Below, piece by piece: positions 43,594-52,257 of a stretch of 64,000 nucleotides of DNA. The notes under the pieces are model-generated. The model saw only the letters and a program-made list of their open reading frames with translations. It was not told the DNA's origin and did not search any database. The stretch comes from Floridanema aerugineum (GTDB lineage Bacteria > Cyanobacteriota > Cyanobacteriia > Cyanobacteriales > Aerosakkonemataceae). Both the position numbers and the translations under genes were made by a program. The number at the start of each line of letters is the position of its first letter. Positions within the stretch are counted from its first letter, which is position 1. The stretch is taken from contig NZ_JBHFNQ010000256.1 in NCBI RefSeq assembly GCF_041929345.1, forward strand, positions 1-64,000. Reading direction: 5' to 3'.

Positions 43594-44481
43594 ATGCTCG
43601 AAGCCTTAATTGAACCATTACAATATAGCTTCATGCAACGATCGCTAATTATCGCCATATTAGTTGGCTTAATTTGTGCGGTTGTTGGTAGTTATTTAAT
43701 GGTACAAAGACTAGCTTTGCTAGGAGATGCCATTAGTCATTCCGTGTTACCGGGATTAGCGATCGCCTTTATGTTAGGTGCTAATATTTTTATTGGCGCT
43801 TTTATTGCCGGAGTTATTAGTACGATGGCGATCGCTTTTATCAAAACTCGATCGCCCATCAAAGAAGATGCCGCAATGGGGATAGTATTCTCCGCTTTTT
43901 TCGCCCTTGGTATAACCTTAATTACCATCATCCAAAAAAGCAACAAAATCGACCTCAATCACTTTTTATTTGGCAATATCTTAGGAGTTACCTTTGATGA
44001 AGTTTGGGACACCGCAATTATTGCCGCTATCATCTTATTTGTGGTAGGATTACTTTACAAAGAACTACTCTTTTACACCTTCGATCCGCTAGGCGCACAA
44101 GCCGCAGGTTTACCAGTAAATCTCCTCAACTTTGGTTTAATGTTACTCATCGCTTTAACCATAGTTGCTAGTATGAAAGCAGTGGGAGTAATTTTAGTTT
44201 TAGCATTATTAATTACTCCCGGTGCGACGGCATATTTATTAGTCAAACGCCTGCATCAAGTCATGATTTTAGGTGCGGGAATAGGGATTTTTTCCAGTAT
44301 TTCGGGAATGTATCTCAGCTATTTTTATAATTTACCTTCTGGGCCTGCCATTGTCTTAGTCGCATCAGGATTTTTTATCTTAGCATTACTCTTTAGCCCC
44401 AGTTACGGCATCTTCACTCAGAAAGATTTAAAGTTGGGACAATCATCCTTATGGCGAGAATTGAAACAACTATTTCGTTAA
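43594..44481 (+). CDS. mntB: Manganese ABC transporter permease
   Basis: This 295-residue integral membrane protein has about eight helices of the ABC-3 (metal) permease family. Characteristic segments are 'LVQRLALLGDAISHSVLPGL' (as VQRLALLGDAISHSVLPG), 'RSPIKEDAAMGIVFSAFFAL' and 'MKAVGVILVLALLITPGATA'. It belongs with mntA upstream and the divergent mntC. It ends before a strong convergent hairpin shared with the PEP-CTERM gene. Confidence 0.92.
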   Translation: MLEALIEPLQYSFMQRSLIIAILVGLICAVVGSYLMVQRLALLGDAISHSVLPGLAIAFMLGANIFIGAFIAGVISTMAIAFIKTRSPIKEDAAMGIVFSAFFALGITLITIIQKSNKIDLNHFLFGNILGVTFDEVWDTAIIAAIILFVVGLLYKELLFYTFDPLGAQAAGLPVNLLNFGLMLLIALTIVASMKAVGVILVLALLITPGATAYLLVKRLHQVMILGAGIGIFSSISGMYLSYFYNLPSGPAIVLVASGFFILALLFSPSYGIFTQKDLKLGQSSLWRELKQLFR

Positions 44482-44553
44482 CAAGTCTCTAAATTTTAAC
44501 ATCTAAAATCCCCTGACAGTCTTTAATCACAAGTTTGGCAGGTAAATAAACAA

Positions 44554-44592
44554 CCCAAATAGTTGCAGGTGGGATTCACCCACCCTATTTGG
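44554..44592. terminator. Bidirectional hairpin terminator between convergent genes
   Basis: CCAAATAG (44555-44562) pairs with CTATTTGG (44585-44592), and an inner GGTGGG/CCCACC stem closes around ATT. TTTTAAAG follows on the plus strand. It lies between the stop of mntB and the stop of the PEP-CTERM gene. Confidence 0.75.
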
Positions 44593-44594
44593 TT

Positions 44595-45320
44595 TTAAAG
44601 CTTATTCAAAGCTTTCTTTGTTTGAGAAAGTAAACCAACCCCAGCGATTAAACCTAAACCCAATAGCGTCGAAGATTCAGGAATTTTTCTCGGTGTTTCA
44701 ATGGTGTAATCATAGATTACTTTCACATTACTTTTAGCGTAGGTACGAATTCCAGAGACGATATTGCCGGAACCTGTAACCGATGATTTAGCTTTAGCTG
44801 AAAAGGAAAAATCTACAGTACCATTACCGACGAATGCTGCTAAAGAGTTAGTATCTGTTAAAGTTGTGCTGTCAATTTTTTGCTCTTGGATTCCCTCAAT
44901 TTTTTGACCAGAAGTTCCTCCAAAATCTGTATTCCCGTCAAATTTGGCTACATTATACTCTGTAACTTGTTCGGGACTTAACTCGAACAGAGTCTGATTA
45001 TTTGGCATAGCCAATGTTAATAAACCGGAGAGGTTTACTGTGATTTGTTGAGGCTGCGTATCTTCGTTTTCAAATCGGGCATCTCCAATCATGCTGCCAG
45101 TGAACTCTAACGTTACACTGTTTAGCTTACCTAGAGATGTATCAAACTTTTGGATACTAATGGCTGCATTTGTGATGTCTGTTGGTGTTTTTTCGTATGC
45201 AGCAGTATAGGTGAGGGTTGCTGCATTAGCAATTGTGGTAGTCGCGAGAATACCAGTAAATGTACTAGCCCTAGTTATCGCTGATAAAACTTTTGCTTTC
45301 ATTACCTTGTTAGCCCTCAA
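44595..45320 (-). CDS. PEP-CTERM domain secreted protein
   Basis: This 241-residue exported protein has an N-terminal signal peptide ('ITRASTFTGILATTTIANAA'), a beta-rich mature region without a known enzyme domain, and a C-terminal sorting signal 'IPESSTLLGLGLIAGVGLLS' followed by basic residues. The signal consists of P-E-S, a hydrophobic helix and a KK tail. In cyanobacteria such proteins are processed by an exosortase and delivered to the surface or matrix. The role is unknown. It is monocistronic. Confidence 0.88.
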   Translation of the reverse strand: MRANKVMKAKVLSAITRASTFTGILATTTIANAATLTYTAAYEKTPTDITNAAISIQKFDTSLGKLNSVTLEFTGSMIGDARFENEDTQPQQITVNLSGLLTLAMPNNQTLFELSPEQVTEYNVAKFDGNTDFGGTSGQKIEGIQEQKIDSTTLTDTNSLAAFVGNGTVDFSFSAKAKSSVTGSGNIVSGIRTYAKSNVKVIYDYTIETPRKIPESSTLLGLGLIAGVGLLSQTKKALNKL

Positions 45321-45533
45321 ATCAAATAAAGTATATTGCGGTTTTTTTGGATTTTTTTTAAAGATTTGATGAAGCTAAGCAATTAAAGTTGCTGTAAAGC
45401 TTATGCCATAAAGATTTGAGCTTTTTATTGTTTGTACGTAAATTCCACACCTCGTAATTTACTGTTATAAGTAATGTTAATCCGATCCGTCAACACAATA
45501 CTCTATTATATGCAAGTGTTGGATTAAACAAAA

Positions 45534-45568
45534 AACGCGAAGAATTATCCAAAAAATTCTCCGCGTTT
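45534..45568 (-). terminator. Intrinsic terminator of the acyl-CoA synthetase gene
   Basis: On the minus strand AACGCGGAGAATT pairs with AATTCTTCGCGTT around TTTTGGAT, with one mismatch, and is followed by a T run. It lies 25 bases past the stop codon. Confidence 0.85.
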
Positions 45569-45593
45569 ACTAATTCTTGATGCCGTGATTATT

Positions 45594-48347
45594 TTACAAA
45601 TCAAGAATCATTTTCACCATTGGTTCACCTAAAATACGTTCTGCCCGGAAACCTAATCTCTCACTGATGCGTTGCATTGCCATATTATCAGTGAGAATAT
45701 CCGCAGTCACTCGGTTTAACTTTTCATCACGGGCTATTTGTAATAGTCGCCGCAGAAATTCTGTACCTAAACCTTTATGTTGATATTTGTCAGCAATTAA
45801 CATGGAAAATTCGGCTTCATCTGTACCATGTAATTTGCTTAATCTGCCGATGCCGATGATTTGGGTTTGTCCAGTTTCGGGGTTATTGTATTCTGCTACT
45901 AATGCCATTTGGCGATCGTAATCAATAAAACAAATCCGCGATAATCTTTCGTGAGTTGTTCGCTGACTCAGTTTTACCAAATGTGCGTAACGTAGATAAA
46001 CTGACTCTTCGGAAACCATTTTATGATAATCGACCACCAAAGGTTCATCTTCGGGACGGATGGGACGAATAGTAACTTCTGTGCCATCTTTCATCGTCCA
46101 AGGTGCAACATATTGGGTGGGATAGGGGCGAATAGCTGGTTTTGGCAGTTTATCTTCGCTAATTTCAGAGTCGTGCAGAACTACGCGAGCGTCAAGAGCA
46201 ATTAACCTGTCTGGCGATGCTAGTAGCGGGTTAATGTCAATTTCCTTAATCCAAGGTTGTTCGACTACTAACAAGCTGAATTGTACTAATAACTGTTCCA
46301 ATCTGGCTAAGTCAACTGGTGGACGACCGCGAACTCCTTTCAGGGCGGTGTAGATTTTGGTTTGTTCGATCATCCGCCTTGCTAAGGTAGAATTCAAAGG
46401 CGGTAATGCTAAAGCCCGGTCTTTGAAAACTTCTACTAGTTGTCCACCTGTACCAAACAGTAACACGGGGCCAAATTGTGGGTCTACGCTGCTACCAATG
46501 ATAATTTCGTAACCTTCGAGGTTTAACATTGGTTGCACAGTTACGCCTAAGAAGTGTTGGGCACCGACTTTTTCGGCTACTGCTGACTGAATACCACGAT
46601 AAGCACCTCTGACTGTTTCGGCATCTTTTAGTAGTAACCTGACTCCGCCTACGTCTGTTTTGTGGGTTATGGTTTCGGAATAGAGTTTAAGAACTACTGG
46701 ATAACCAATTTTTTCGGCAAGACTAACTGCTTCCTCTTCGGTAGTGGCTATTTCGGTGGGAACTGTGGGAATGTTGTAGCTGGCGAGTAGTTGTTTAGAT
46801 TCGTATTCGGTGAGGATGGTTCTACCAGTTTGTTTGACTGAGTTAATTATGGATTTTGCTAGGATACGATCGCACGCCTTTTCCCCACAATTGTCTGGTA
46901 ATATCGGAGTCTCATATATACCCCGCAAATTATAACTGTACTGCCACATCAAGTTAAATACGTGAGCAGCTGTGTCAGGATAAGGAAAAGTGTAAATGCT
47001 GGCGCGGTTGAGAATAGCTTCCCCTGCTGCTACTTCTTGCCCACCCATCCAACTAGCTAAAATTGGTTTGCCCTTAACTGGGGTTGTCTTCAGTTGTTCT
47101 ACCACATCCTGGGCGGTTTTTGTCGGGTCAGACATAGCTTGAGGTGTGAGAACTATTAACATTCCATCACTGTTCGGGTCTTTTAGAGCAATTTCTAGAG
47201 ATTTGCTGTACCGTTCTGGGTCTGCATCTCCTAAAATATCGATCGGATTGTGAGTACTAGCTGATGCTGGCAAAATTGGTTTAAGTTTCTCAACGGTTTC
47301 CGAAGAAAGTTCCGCCAGTTCTCCCCCACCTGTAATTAAAGCATCAGTAGCTAATACTCCTGGGCCCCCGGCGTTGGTGAGAATAGTTAAGCGTTTACCT
47401 TTGGGACGTGGTTGTTTGGCTAAAACTTCTGCCATATTAAACAAGTCGTCAATGGTGTTGACTCGTAAGACTCCACTGCGACGGAAAGCGGCGTTTAATA
47501 CTTCATCGCTACCTGTAAGTGAACCAGTGTGAGAGGCGGCGGCTTTGGCGGCGGCTTCAGTTTGTCCGACTTTAATCACTATAATTGGTTTACTTAAGGC
47601 AACTTCTCTGGCTGCGGAAAGGAACGATCGCGCATCTCCGATCGACTCCATATAGATTACAATGCTCTGAGTATGGGGGTCATCGCCCAAATAATAAATT
47701 AAGTCGCCCCAACCTACATCTAGCATGGAACCAATGGAAACGAAGGCACTAAAACCGACGTTTTCTTGGAAACTCCAATCTAAAATTCCGGTACAAAGTG
47801 CGCCACTTTGACTGATGAAGCCAACATTTCCCGGTAAGGCCATTTTACTGGCAAAGGTGGCATTTAATCCCGAAACTGGATTCATTACGCCCAGGCAGTT
47901 TGGCCCAATAATTCGCATTCTACCGCGACGGGCTTGTTCGAGTACTTGCCGTTCTAATTCTACTCCCTGTGCGCCAATTTCTTTAAAGCCTGCGGAAATT
48001 ACGATCGCACCCTGAACTCCCGCATCCACGCATTCGCTAATTACTCCTGGTACAGTGGGAGCAGGTGTAACTATTACCGCTAAATCTACTTTTTCAGGAA
48101 CTTCTCCGATGCTGGGATAAGCTTTAATTCCTAATACGCTGGGGCGTTTTGGGTTAACCGGAAAAACTGTACCACCAAAGGGACTACTAATTAAATTCCA
48201 CAGTATTGTCCGTCCGACACTACCTAATTTTTCTGTTGCGCCAATTACGGCAACATTTTTTGGCGCAAAAATTGCATCTAATGGTTGATGTTCATATCTC
48301 AACACATCATGTGCTGGGTCGGTAGTTGGTTTTATATAAGTTTGCAT
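45594..48347 (-). CDS. ADP-forming acyl-CoA synthetase / GNAT acetyltransferase fusion
   Basis: This 917-residue multidomain protein starts with a CoA-binding Rossmann domain ('NVAVIGATEKLGSVGRTILW', about 30-130) and a succinyl-CoA-synthetase-like domain with the phospho-His segment 'ASHTGSLTGSDEV' (near 272). An ATP-grasp domain follows (about 500-720, 'YPVVLKLYSETITHKTDVGG'). A C-terminal GNAT acetyltransferase lies at about 745-917 ('EFSMLIADKYQHKGLGTEFL'). Relatives include lysine acetyltransferases of the Pat/YfiQ type, whose synthetase part may be non-catalytic but here retains its His. It may make acyl-CoA, acetylate metabolic enzymes, or both. Confidence 0.93.
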   Translation of the reverse strand: MQTYIKPTTDPAHDVLRYEHQPLDAIFAPKNVAVIGATEKLGSVGRTILWNLISSPFGGTVFPVNPKRPSVLGIKAYPSIGEVPEKVDLAVIVTPAPTVPGVISECVDAGVQGAIVISAGFKEIGAQGVELERQVLEQARRGRMRIIGPNCLGVMNPVSGLNATFASKMALPGNVGFISQSGALCTGILDWSFQENVGFSAFVSIGSMLDVGWGDLIYYLGDDPHTQSIVIYMESIGDARSFLSAAREVALSKPIIVIKVGQTEAAAKAAASHTGSLTGSDEVLNAAFRRSGVLRVNTIDDLFNMAEVLAKQPRPKGKRLTILTNAGGPGVLATDALITGGGELAELSSETVEKLKPILPASASTHNPIDILGDADPERYSKSLEIALKDPNSDGMLIVLTPQAMSDPTKTAQDVVEQLKTTPVKGKPILASWMGGQEVAAGEAILNRASIYTFPYPDTAAHVFNLMWQYSYNLRGIYETPILPDNCGEKACDRILAKSIINSVKQTGRTILTEYESKQLLASYNIPTVPTEIATTEEEAVSLAEKIGYPVVLKLYSETITHKTDVGGVRLLLKDAETVRGAYRGIQSAVAEKVGAQHFLGVTVQPMLNLEGYEIIIGSSVDPQFGPVLLFGTGGQLVEVFKDRALALPPLNSTLARRMIEQTKIYTALKGVRGRPPVDLARLEQLLVQFSLLVVEQPWIKEIDINPLLASPDRLIALDARVVLHDSEISEDKLPKPAIRPYPTQYVAPWTMKDGTEVTIRPIRPEDEPLVVDYHKMVSEESVYLRYAHLVKLSQRTTHERLSRICFIDYDRQMALVAEYNNPETGQTQIIGIGRLSKLHGTDEAEFSMLIADKYQHKGLGTEFLRRLLQIARDEKLNRVTADILTDNMAMQRISERLGFRAERILGEPMVKMILDL

Positions 48348-48468
48348 TGAGCGTTCCTCTTGATCAACTCATTTCTTTGAGTCGCCGCCTCTTCTCCAAT
48401 TTAACTATTTTGTTTTCCCCTTGTCGGTTGGATAGAATACTTTACTAATAAGTTAACAAATCAAATAA

Positions 48469-48492
48469 AAACGCCACATTTTAGTAGCGTTT
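48469..48492 (-). terminator. Hairpin terminator of the small Cys-rich gene
   Basis: AAACGC and GCGTTT pair around a 12-base loop. On the minus strand a T-rich run (TTTTTATTT) follows, about 60 bases past the stop of the Cys-rich gene. Confidence 0.7.
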
Positions 48493-48549
48493 AAGTTGAT
48501 CCATTATACAATTTTCAAACAGGATTTCTTGAATTTTTAGGGAATTTCT

Positions 48550-48759
48550 TTATGTTTGCTGATTAGCTAACTCTCGGTTTGCTGGCAAATTTTTGTAATC
48601 AGCAGCAAATTTTACAATTGCTAAATGACAACTTTTCCATTCCCCTCTTACTGATACACCCAACATTTCACAATATCCACCACGTCTTCCAGTTAATTTG
48701 TAGTAATGACAACACCTACAGGTTGAGGCTGTGCTGTTTGACGCTTTCATAGAGGACAT
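48550..48759 (-). CDS. Small Cys-rich protein, unknown
   Basis: This 69-residue protein has cysteines spaced as C-x-C-C in 'TCRCCHYYKLTGRRGGYCEM' and a final Cys in 'VRGEWKSCHLA'. The pattern suggests a small metal-binding or redox site and resembles short conserved cyanobacterial proteins, but I do not recognise a named family. A start at the second Met (MKASN) is also possible. It stands alone with its own terminator hairpin. Confidence 0.7.
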   Translation of the reverse strand: MSSMKASNSTASTCRCCHYYKLTGRRGGYCEMLGVSVRGEWKSCHLAIVKFAADYKNLPANRELANQQT

Positions 48760-49510
48760 TTCCTGTTTATTTTTATTAGCAATTTATTGTGCCGATTTGA
48801 GTAAATTATGCAAGAGTTTTTTTCAGATCACGCATAATTAGTTGAGTTTGTACGCAAAAAATTGCATTTGTTTATATAACTTTACAATAAGCTATGAACA
48901 AATGTATTGCTGTTTACAATCTTGGGGAAAATAGCTTTTAATTAATTTTTCATACAGCAAAACTATTGCAGCTGTCGGTGTTCTAGAATACTATTTGTGC
49001 TTTAGCAGGGAAATTGGGAAATAGTTTCTCTTCCTGGTACATAAGCTGCTTTTGGTTCTCAACCTGCTCACAGGAAAACAGCGATCGGGAAGAACAGATA
49101 TAATTGTTGAAATTGGACGGGGCAAGGGTAGCGATCGATCTAATAGATTTCCGCTACCTCCAGTAGATCAGATTTTGGCTAGAGGAATAAATTTGTGCGT
49201 CTCACTAAAAAGAACTTACCAGATTTATCAACTTCAGGATAATTTTTGTAAAAATCCCTTTTTTCTTTGATTTTTATATAGATATACTTTTATACAGACA
49301 GGAAAGAAAAGGCAAACCTTTGCTACATTCGGGAGCTAGCTGGACTCAAGATTGTTAGTGAACATATCAACCGAAAACTGAAGGTGTTTAAAATACAACT
49401 TGATTGCAGGTCTAGACAACTGTGAACTCACTCTACCTGGAAGCAAAGCTTTCGCCTCAATCCGGTAATTTTCTTTCAATAAATTCTAAATATACACAGC
49501 TGGAACTATC
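48760..49510. other. 750-base intergenic region
   Basis: It lies between divergent genes. It is AT-rich at 48840-48960 and 49220-49320, likely promoter zones for the two flanking genes. A short open frame at 49052-49270 has no good start context and is HIP1-derived in part, so I do not call it. No RNA gene was recognised. Confidence 0.45.
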
Positions 49511-49903
49511 ATGAAAGACTTTACTGATTTGGTTCAAAAAACTTTTTACTTTGGAGTTGGAGTAGCTAGCTTGGCTGCTGAGGAGACGACTAAAAACCTC
49601 AAAGAACTGGGAGAGCAAGCGCAAAAACTAGCAAATGAATTGATCGATGAAGGTAAAATTGCGTGTGAAAAAATTTCCCAAGATTTTGACAATGTAGTTG
49701 GGAGAGAGAATATCGGCAGCCAGCAACAAAATGTTAGTCCTCAACCCAGCGAAAAACTAAAGAAAAAGCTCCTGACTCTTGTAAAGGGTGATTTAGATAC
49801 AGGGTTGCGGCTAGTCAATGCAGAAAAACTGAAAAATCCTGGTAGGTCAGAAGACTGGTATTGGGAGAAAGTCATTTACAGCTACGAACGCGATCTCGAT
49901 TAA
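49511..49903 (+). CDS. Phasin-like helical protein, unknown
   Basis: This 130-residue protein is largely helical. The first 60 residues form an amphipathic, phasin-like segment ('LVQKTFYFGVGVASLAAEET', 'LKELGEQAQKLANELIDEGK'). After a Gln/Ser-rich linker comes a compact C-terminal part 'KLLTLVKGDLDTGLRLVNAE', then 'EDWYWEKVIYSYERDL'. Related short proteins are known in cyanobacteria without defined function. It may bind a surface such as a granule or membrane. A long leader precedes it. Confidence 0.72.
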   Translation: MKDFTDLVQKTFYFGVGVASLAAEETTKNLKELGEQAQKLANELIDEGKIACEKISQDFDNVVGRENIGSQQQNVSPQPSEKLKKKLLTLVKGDLDTGLRLVNAEKLKNPGRSEDWYWEKVIYSYERDLD

Positions 49904-50063
49904 TCGCTATCCCAGCGCCGATCGTCTTCAAGTCCTTCGAGAATCATTGCCGCGATATGCCTATGGCAGGCTACGCCAACGCATCTTGTTCACTAGCAGG
50001 CAAGGTTTTTAATTTGGCGATTGCTAAAGAGTACGCTGGGCGATACGCAAGAGAGCACCCTGC

Positions 50064-50108
50064 GCGATCGCATTTGAAGAGAAATAGTCAGTAAACAGAA
50101 GAAATGCG
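50064..50108. repeat. 45-bp direct repeat, copy 1
   Basis: It begins GCGATCGCATTTGAAGAGAA and ends GTAAACAGAAGAAATGCG. Copy 2 at 52644-52688 differs at three positions only, all transitions. Together they bracket about 2.5 kb of toxin and nuclease genes. Confidence 0.85.
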
Positions 50109-50200
50109 ATCTCTAAAGATGAATGATTTGAGATGTTCCCTTTGATTAAAATGAAAACAGACAAAGGCAAGGGTAACTTTCCATGATTAGTTAGGAGCTT

Positions 50201-50449
50201 ATGATGAGCGTGCTGGTTTCTGATGAAATTTTGCAAGCAGCCAATATGTCGGAGTCTGACTTAAAGCTAGAGTTGGCAATCTTACTATATCAACAGCAAA
50301 AACTTGGACTCAGTAAAGCACGAGAATTGGCAGAAATGCCCTTGATTGAATTTCAGCGAGAGTTAGCACAGCGGCAAATCCCAGTATTTGATGATATGGC
50401 AGGATTTGAGTCAGAAATTGCTCAACTTAGAGCTTTGGGGGATTTGTGA
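50201..50449 (+). CDS. UPF0175 family antitoxin
   Basis: This 82-residue protein matches the UPF0175 family: 'LKLELAILLYQQQKLGLSKA' then 'RELAEMPLIEFQRELAQRQI'. The short helical fold is a common antitoxin partner of DUF3368 PIN-type toxins and likely binds DNA through its N-terminal part. TAGGAG precedes the ATG. Its stop overlaps the toxin start (GTGA), so the two are translationally coupled. The pair probably autoregulates. Confidence 0.9.
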   Translation: MMSVLVSDEILQAANMSESDLKLELAILLYQQQKLGLSKARELAEMPLIEFQRELAQRQIPVFDDMAGFESEIAQLRALGDL

Positions 50450-50931
50450 GGGTTGTTTGTAATACTTCACCTATTACTAATCTAGCTGCGATCGATCGAC
50501 TTGATTTGCTCCATCAACTTTTCGGTGAAATTGTCATTCCTCAAGCTGTCTACAATGAACTGACGGTATTACCAAATCCAGTTCCGGGAACGGTGGAAGT
50601 GCAAACGCTATCATGGTTTCGGGTGCAGCAGGTTGGAGATCGATCGCAGGTTGCAGAATTTCGGCGCAAGGTTGACTTTGGGGAAGCAGAAGCGTTGGCG
50701 CTGGCATTAGAGGTATCAGCAGAACGGGTGTTGATTGATGATGCCGCAGGAAGAGCGATCGCTCTGGAGTTGGGGTTGACAATTACAGGGGTTTTGGGAG
50801 TGTTATTAATGGCAAAGCAGCGACAGTTAATAGCAGACGTGCGATCGTTGATGGATAGTCTGATGACACAGGCGGGGTTTTGGATCGGTGATGAACTCTA
50901 TCAAAGGGTGTTGCAGCAAGCAGGGGAGTAG
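50446..50931 (+). CDS. DUF3368 PIN-like toxin
   Basis: This 161-residue protein starts at GTG 50446. It has a PIN-like fold with 'VVCNTSPITNLAAIDRLDLL', 'EIVIPQAVYNEL', 'DFGEAEALALALEV' and 'VLIDDAAGRAIALELGL'. The first acidic residue of classic PIN domains is Asn here, as in many DUF3368 proteins. It is a likely RNase toxin paired with the upstream antitoxin. A second copy of the 'GGCGATCGCTAAAGAG' repeat follows its stop. Confidence 0.9.
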   Translation: MRVVCNTSPITNLAAIDRLDLLHQLFGEIVIPQAVYNELTVLPNPVPGTVEVQTLSWFRVQQVGDRSQVAEFRRKVDFGEAEALALALEVSAERVLIDDAAGRAIALELGLTITGVLGVLLMAKQRQLIADVRSLMDSLMTQAGFWIGDELYQRVLQQAGE

Positions 50932-50937
50932 ATTTCT

Positions 50938-50974
50938 ATTTGGCGATCGCTAAAGAGCACGCTGCGCGATCGCT
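50938..50974. repeat. Repeat related to 50012-50071
   Basis: ATTTGGCGATCGCTAAAGAG and the next bases CACGCTGCGCGATCGC nearly repeat the sequence at 50012-50038 (ATTTGGCGATTGCTAAAGAG, then TACGCTG). The two copies flank the UPF0175/DUF3368 pair in direct orientation. Confidence 0.7.
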
Positions 50975-51004
50975 CATAGATAGTTAAATCGCGGGTACGG
51001 GTCT

Positions 51005-51457
51005 TCAAATCTGGGATGGATCGGTTGCTGGAGGATGTAACCCCGTTTGAATCCAAAATCGTCTGGTTGCTCGGATAGAATCATTCTCTGGATAGCGTGT
51101 ATCGTTTAAATCAAGGCGGATGCAGGTTGCTCGACCGATCGGTGTAATCCCTTGAATCACTACTCCGTTATCTAGCCAAATAAAATGTTCCTCCCACTTT
51201 TGCTGACGAGGATTGAAAATCGGGACAATTTCCTGGGTTTCTGGATCGACGCTAGCCACAAAGTTATACCGTCTCTCATTACAACGACGACAGGCAAGTG
51301 CAAGATTATTGATTTCGTCGGAGCCGCCCAGAGATTTCGGGATAATATGATCGATCGTGAACCGATTTGCGCTCAAGCGTTCTGGCGAATGACAGTATTC
51401 ACACAAATAGTTAGCTCGTTGGCGTATGGCAAGCTTTGCTACATCATTGATTGGCAT
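51005..51457 (-). CDS. HNH endonuclease
   Basis: The ATG at 51457 (150 residues, 'MPINDVAKLAIRQRANYLCE') lies inside the end of the upstream gene. The HNH/McrA-type core shows 'YLCEYCHSPERLSANRFTID', 'HIIPKSLGGSDEINNLALAC' and 'RRCNERR', including both CxxC zinc pairs and the catalytic DH. The C-terminal half ('IFNPRQQKWEEHFIW') is typical of short cyanobacterial HNH proteins. It may be a defence, mobile or toxin nuclease. Coupling with the upstream small gene suggests a two-gene module. Confidence 0.9.
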   Translation of the reverse strand: MPINDVAKLAIRQRANYLCEYCHSPERLSANRFTIDHIIPKSLGGSDEINNLALACRRCNERRYNFVASVDPETQEIVPIFNPRQQKWEEHFIWLDNGVVIQGITPIGRATCIRLDLNDTRYPENDSIRATRRFWIQTGLHPPATDPSQI

Positions 51458-51686
51458 TTTGGGCAGCAAGCATAGCGTTAATATGAGTAAAAATCCGATC
51501 CAACTCTCCAATTGTGTCTAATTCTGCAACTTCATCTGGAGTAAGTTGATCCGCTTTCTTTTTTTCTAGCAAACTTTCCATTCGGTTTTGAAGAGATTCA
51601 CTGAATTTGAATAGCGCCCAATCTCCCACTTTTTCCATCTGAATTTCATGAATTAGTGAGGACGGCTTACCCAGAGTTGTAACCAT
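51444..51686 (-). CDS. Small protein coupled to the HNH nuclease gene
   Basis: This 80-residue, helix-rich protein is not recognised ('DWALFKFSESLQNRMESLLE', 'LTPDEVAELDTIGELDRIF'). It has no signal or membrane segment. Its last 14 bases overlap the HNH gene start in another frame, so translation is likely coupled. Short acidic proteins in this position often restrain or regulate the nuclease, but that is inference here. Confidence 0.75.
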   Translation of the reverse strand: MVTTLGKPSSLIHEIQMEKVGDWALFKFSESLQNRMESLLEKKKADQLTPDEVAELDTIGELDRIFTHINAMLAAQNANQ

Positions 51687-51859
51687 GTTTACCCCTGTCA
51701 GAATGGAATGGATAGACGTTGAACATCTGCGCTTTAACGAGATTATAGCTTTCTTGGCAGTGGCAATGAGATTACCGAATTGAGGGCGTTATCCAACGGG
51801 ACAGCGATCGCCTAATATAGCGATCGCTGATTTTTTCCCATACCGCAAAGGCTAATTAA

Positions 51860-52234
51860 GGTGAAATTAGTAGTAACAATCCAGTTTTTCCAGAAGTTGT
51901 TAGGATCGCCAGTGGTTTTGGAATTTTTGATTGTATTCCCTGTGCTAGAGCTATCAAAGAATTTTTGGTAGAACGGGGAGTTCAGGGAAAGCATATCAAG
52001 CTGGATACTGGTTCACAAGATCCCCTCTACGGACGTATTTATGATGATAGTGTAGGTGAACTGATTTCCACTACTGGACACCATGAAGCAGTTGTAGTTG
52101 AAATTGAGGGAGAGGAAATTGTGATTGACAACATTCACCCTGAAGGAATTCCTCGCTCGGTTTGGATGCAAAATCTTTATTCGCCTATTCTGGAAGTTGG
52201 GAGAGAATTTCAGATAACAGAACAGATGTTTTAG
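51860..52234 (+). CDS. Papain-fold toxin domain fragment (Tox-PL-2 type)
   Basis: The frame is open from the stop at 51857 and reads 'VVRIASGFGIFDCIPCARAI', 'HHEAVVVEIEGEEIVIDNIH' and 'PEGIPRSVWMQNLYSP'. This is the C-terminal papain-like toxin domain of polymorphic toxins, with Cys in 'FDC', His in 'GHHEAV' and Asp in 'VIDN'. No ATG precedes the catalytic Cys. The first in-frame start (TTG 51965) would lose it. It is therefore probably a displaced toxin cassette cut from its delivery module, or a remnant. The next gene looks like its immunity partner. Confidence 0.7.
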   Translation, partial: GEISSNNPVFPEVVRIASGFGIFDCIPCARAIKEFLVERGVQGKHIKLDTGSQDPLYGRIYDDSVGELISTTGHHEAVVVEIEGEEIVIDNIHPEGIPRSVWMQNLYSPILEVGREFQITEQMF

Positions 52235-52257
52235 AGTTAACTTTTTGGGAGTTGGAT

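Noticed and set aside
49052..49270. Open frame of 72 codons in the long gap before the phasin-like gene
   Set aside because: It lacks a ribosome site, contains HIP1-type sequence and has no recognisable protein pattern.
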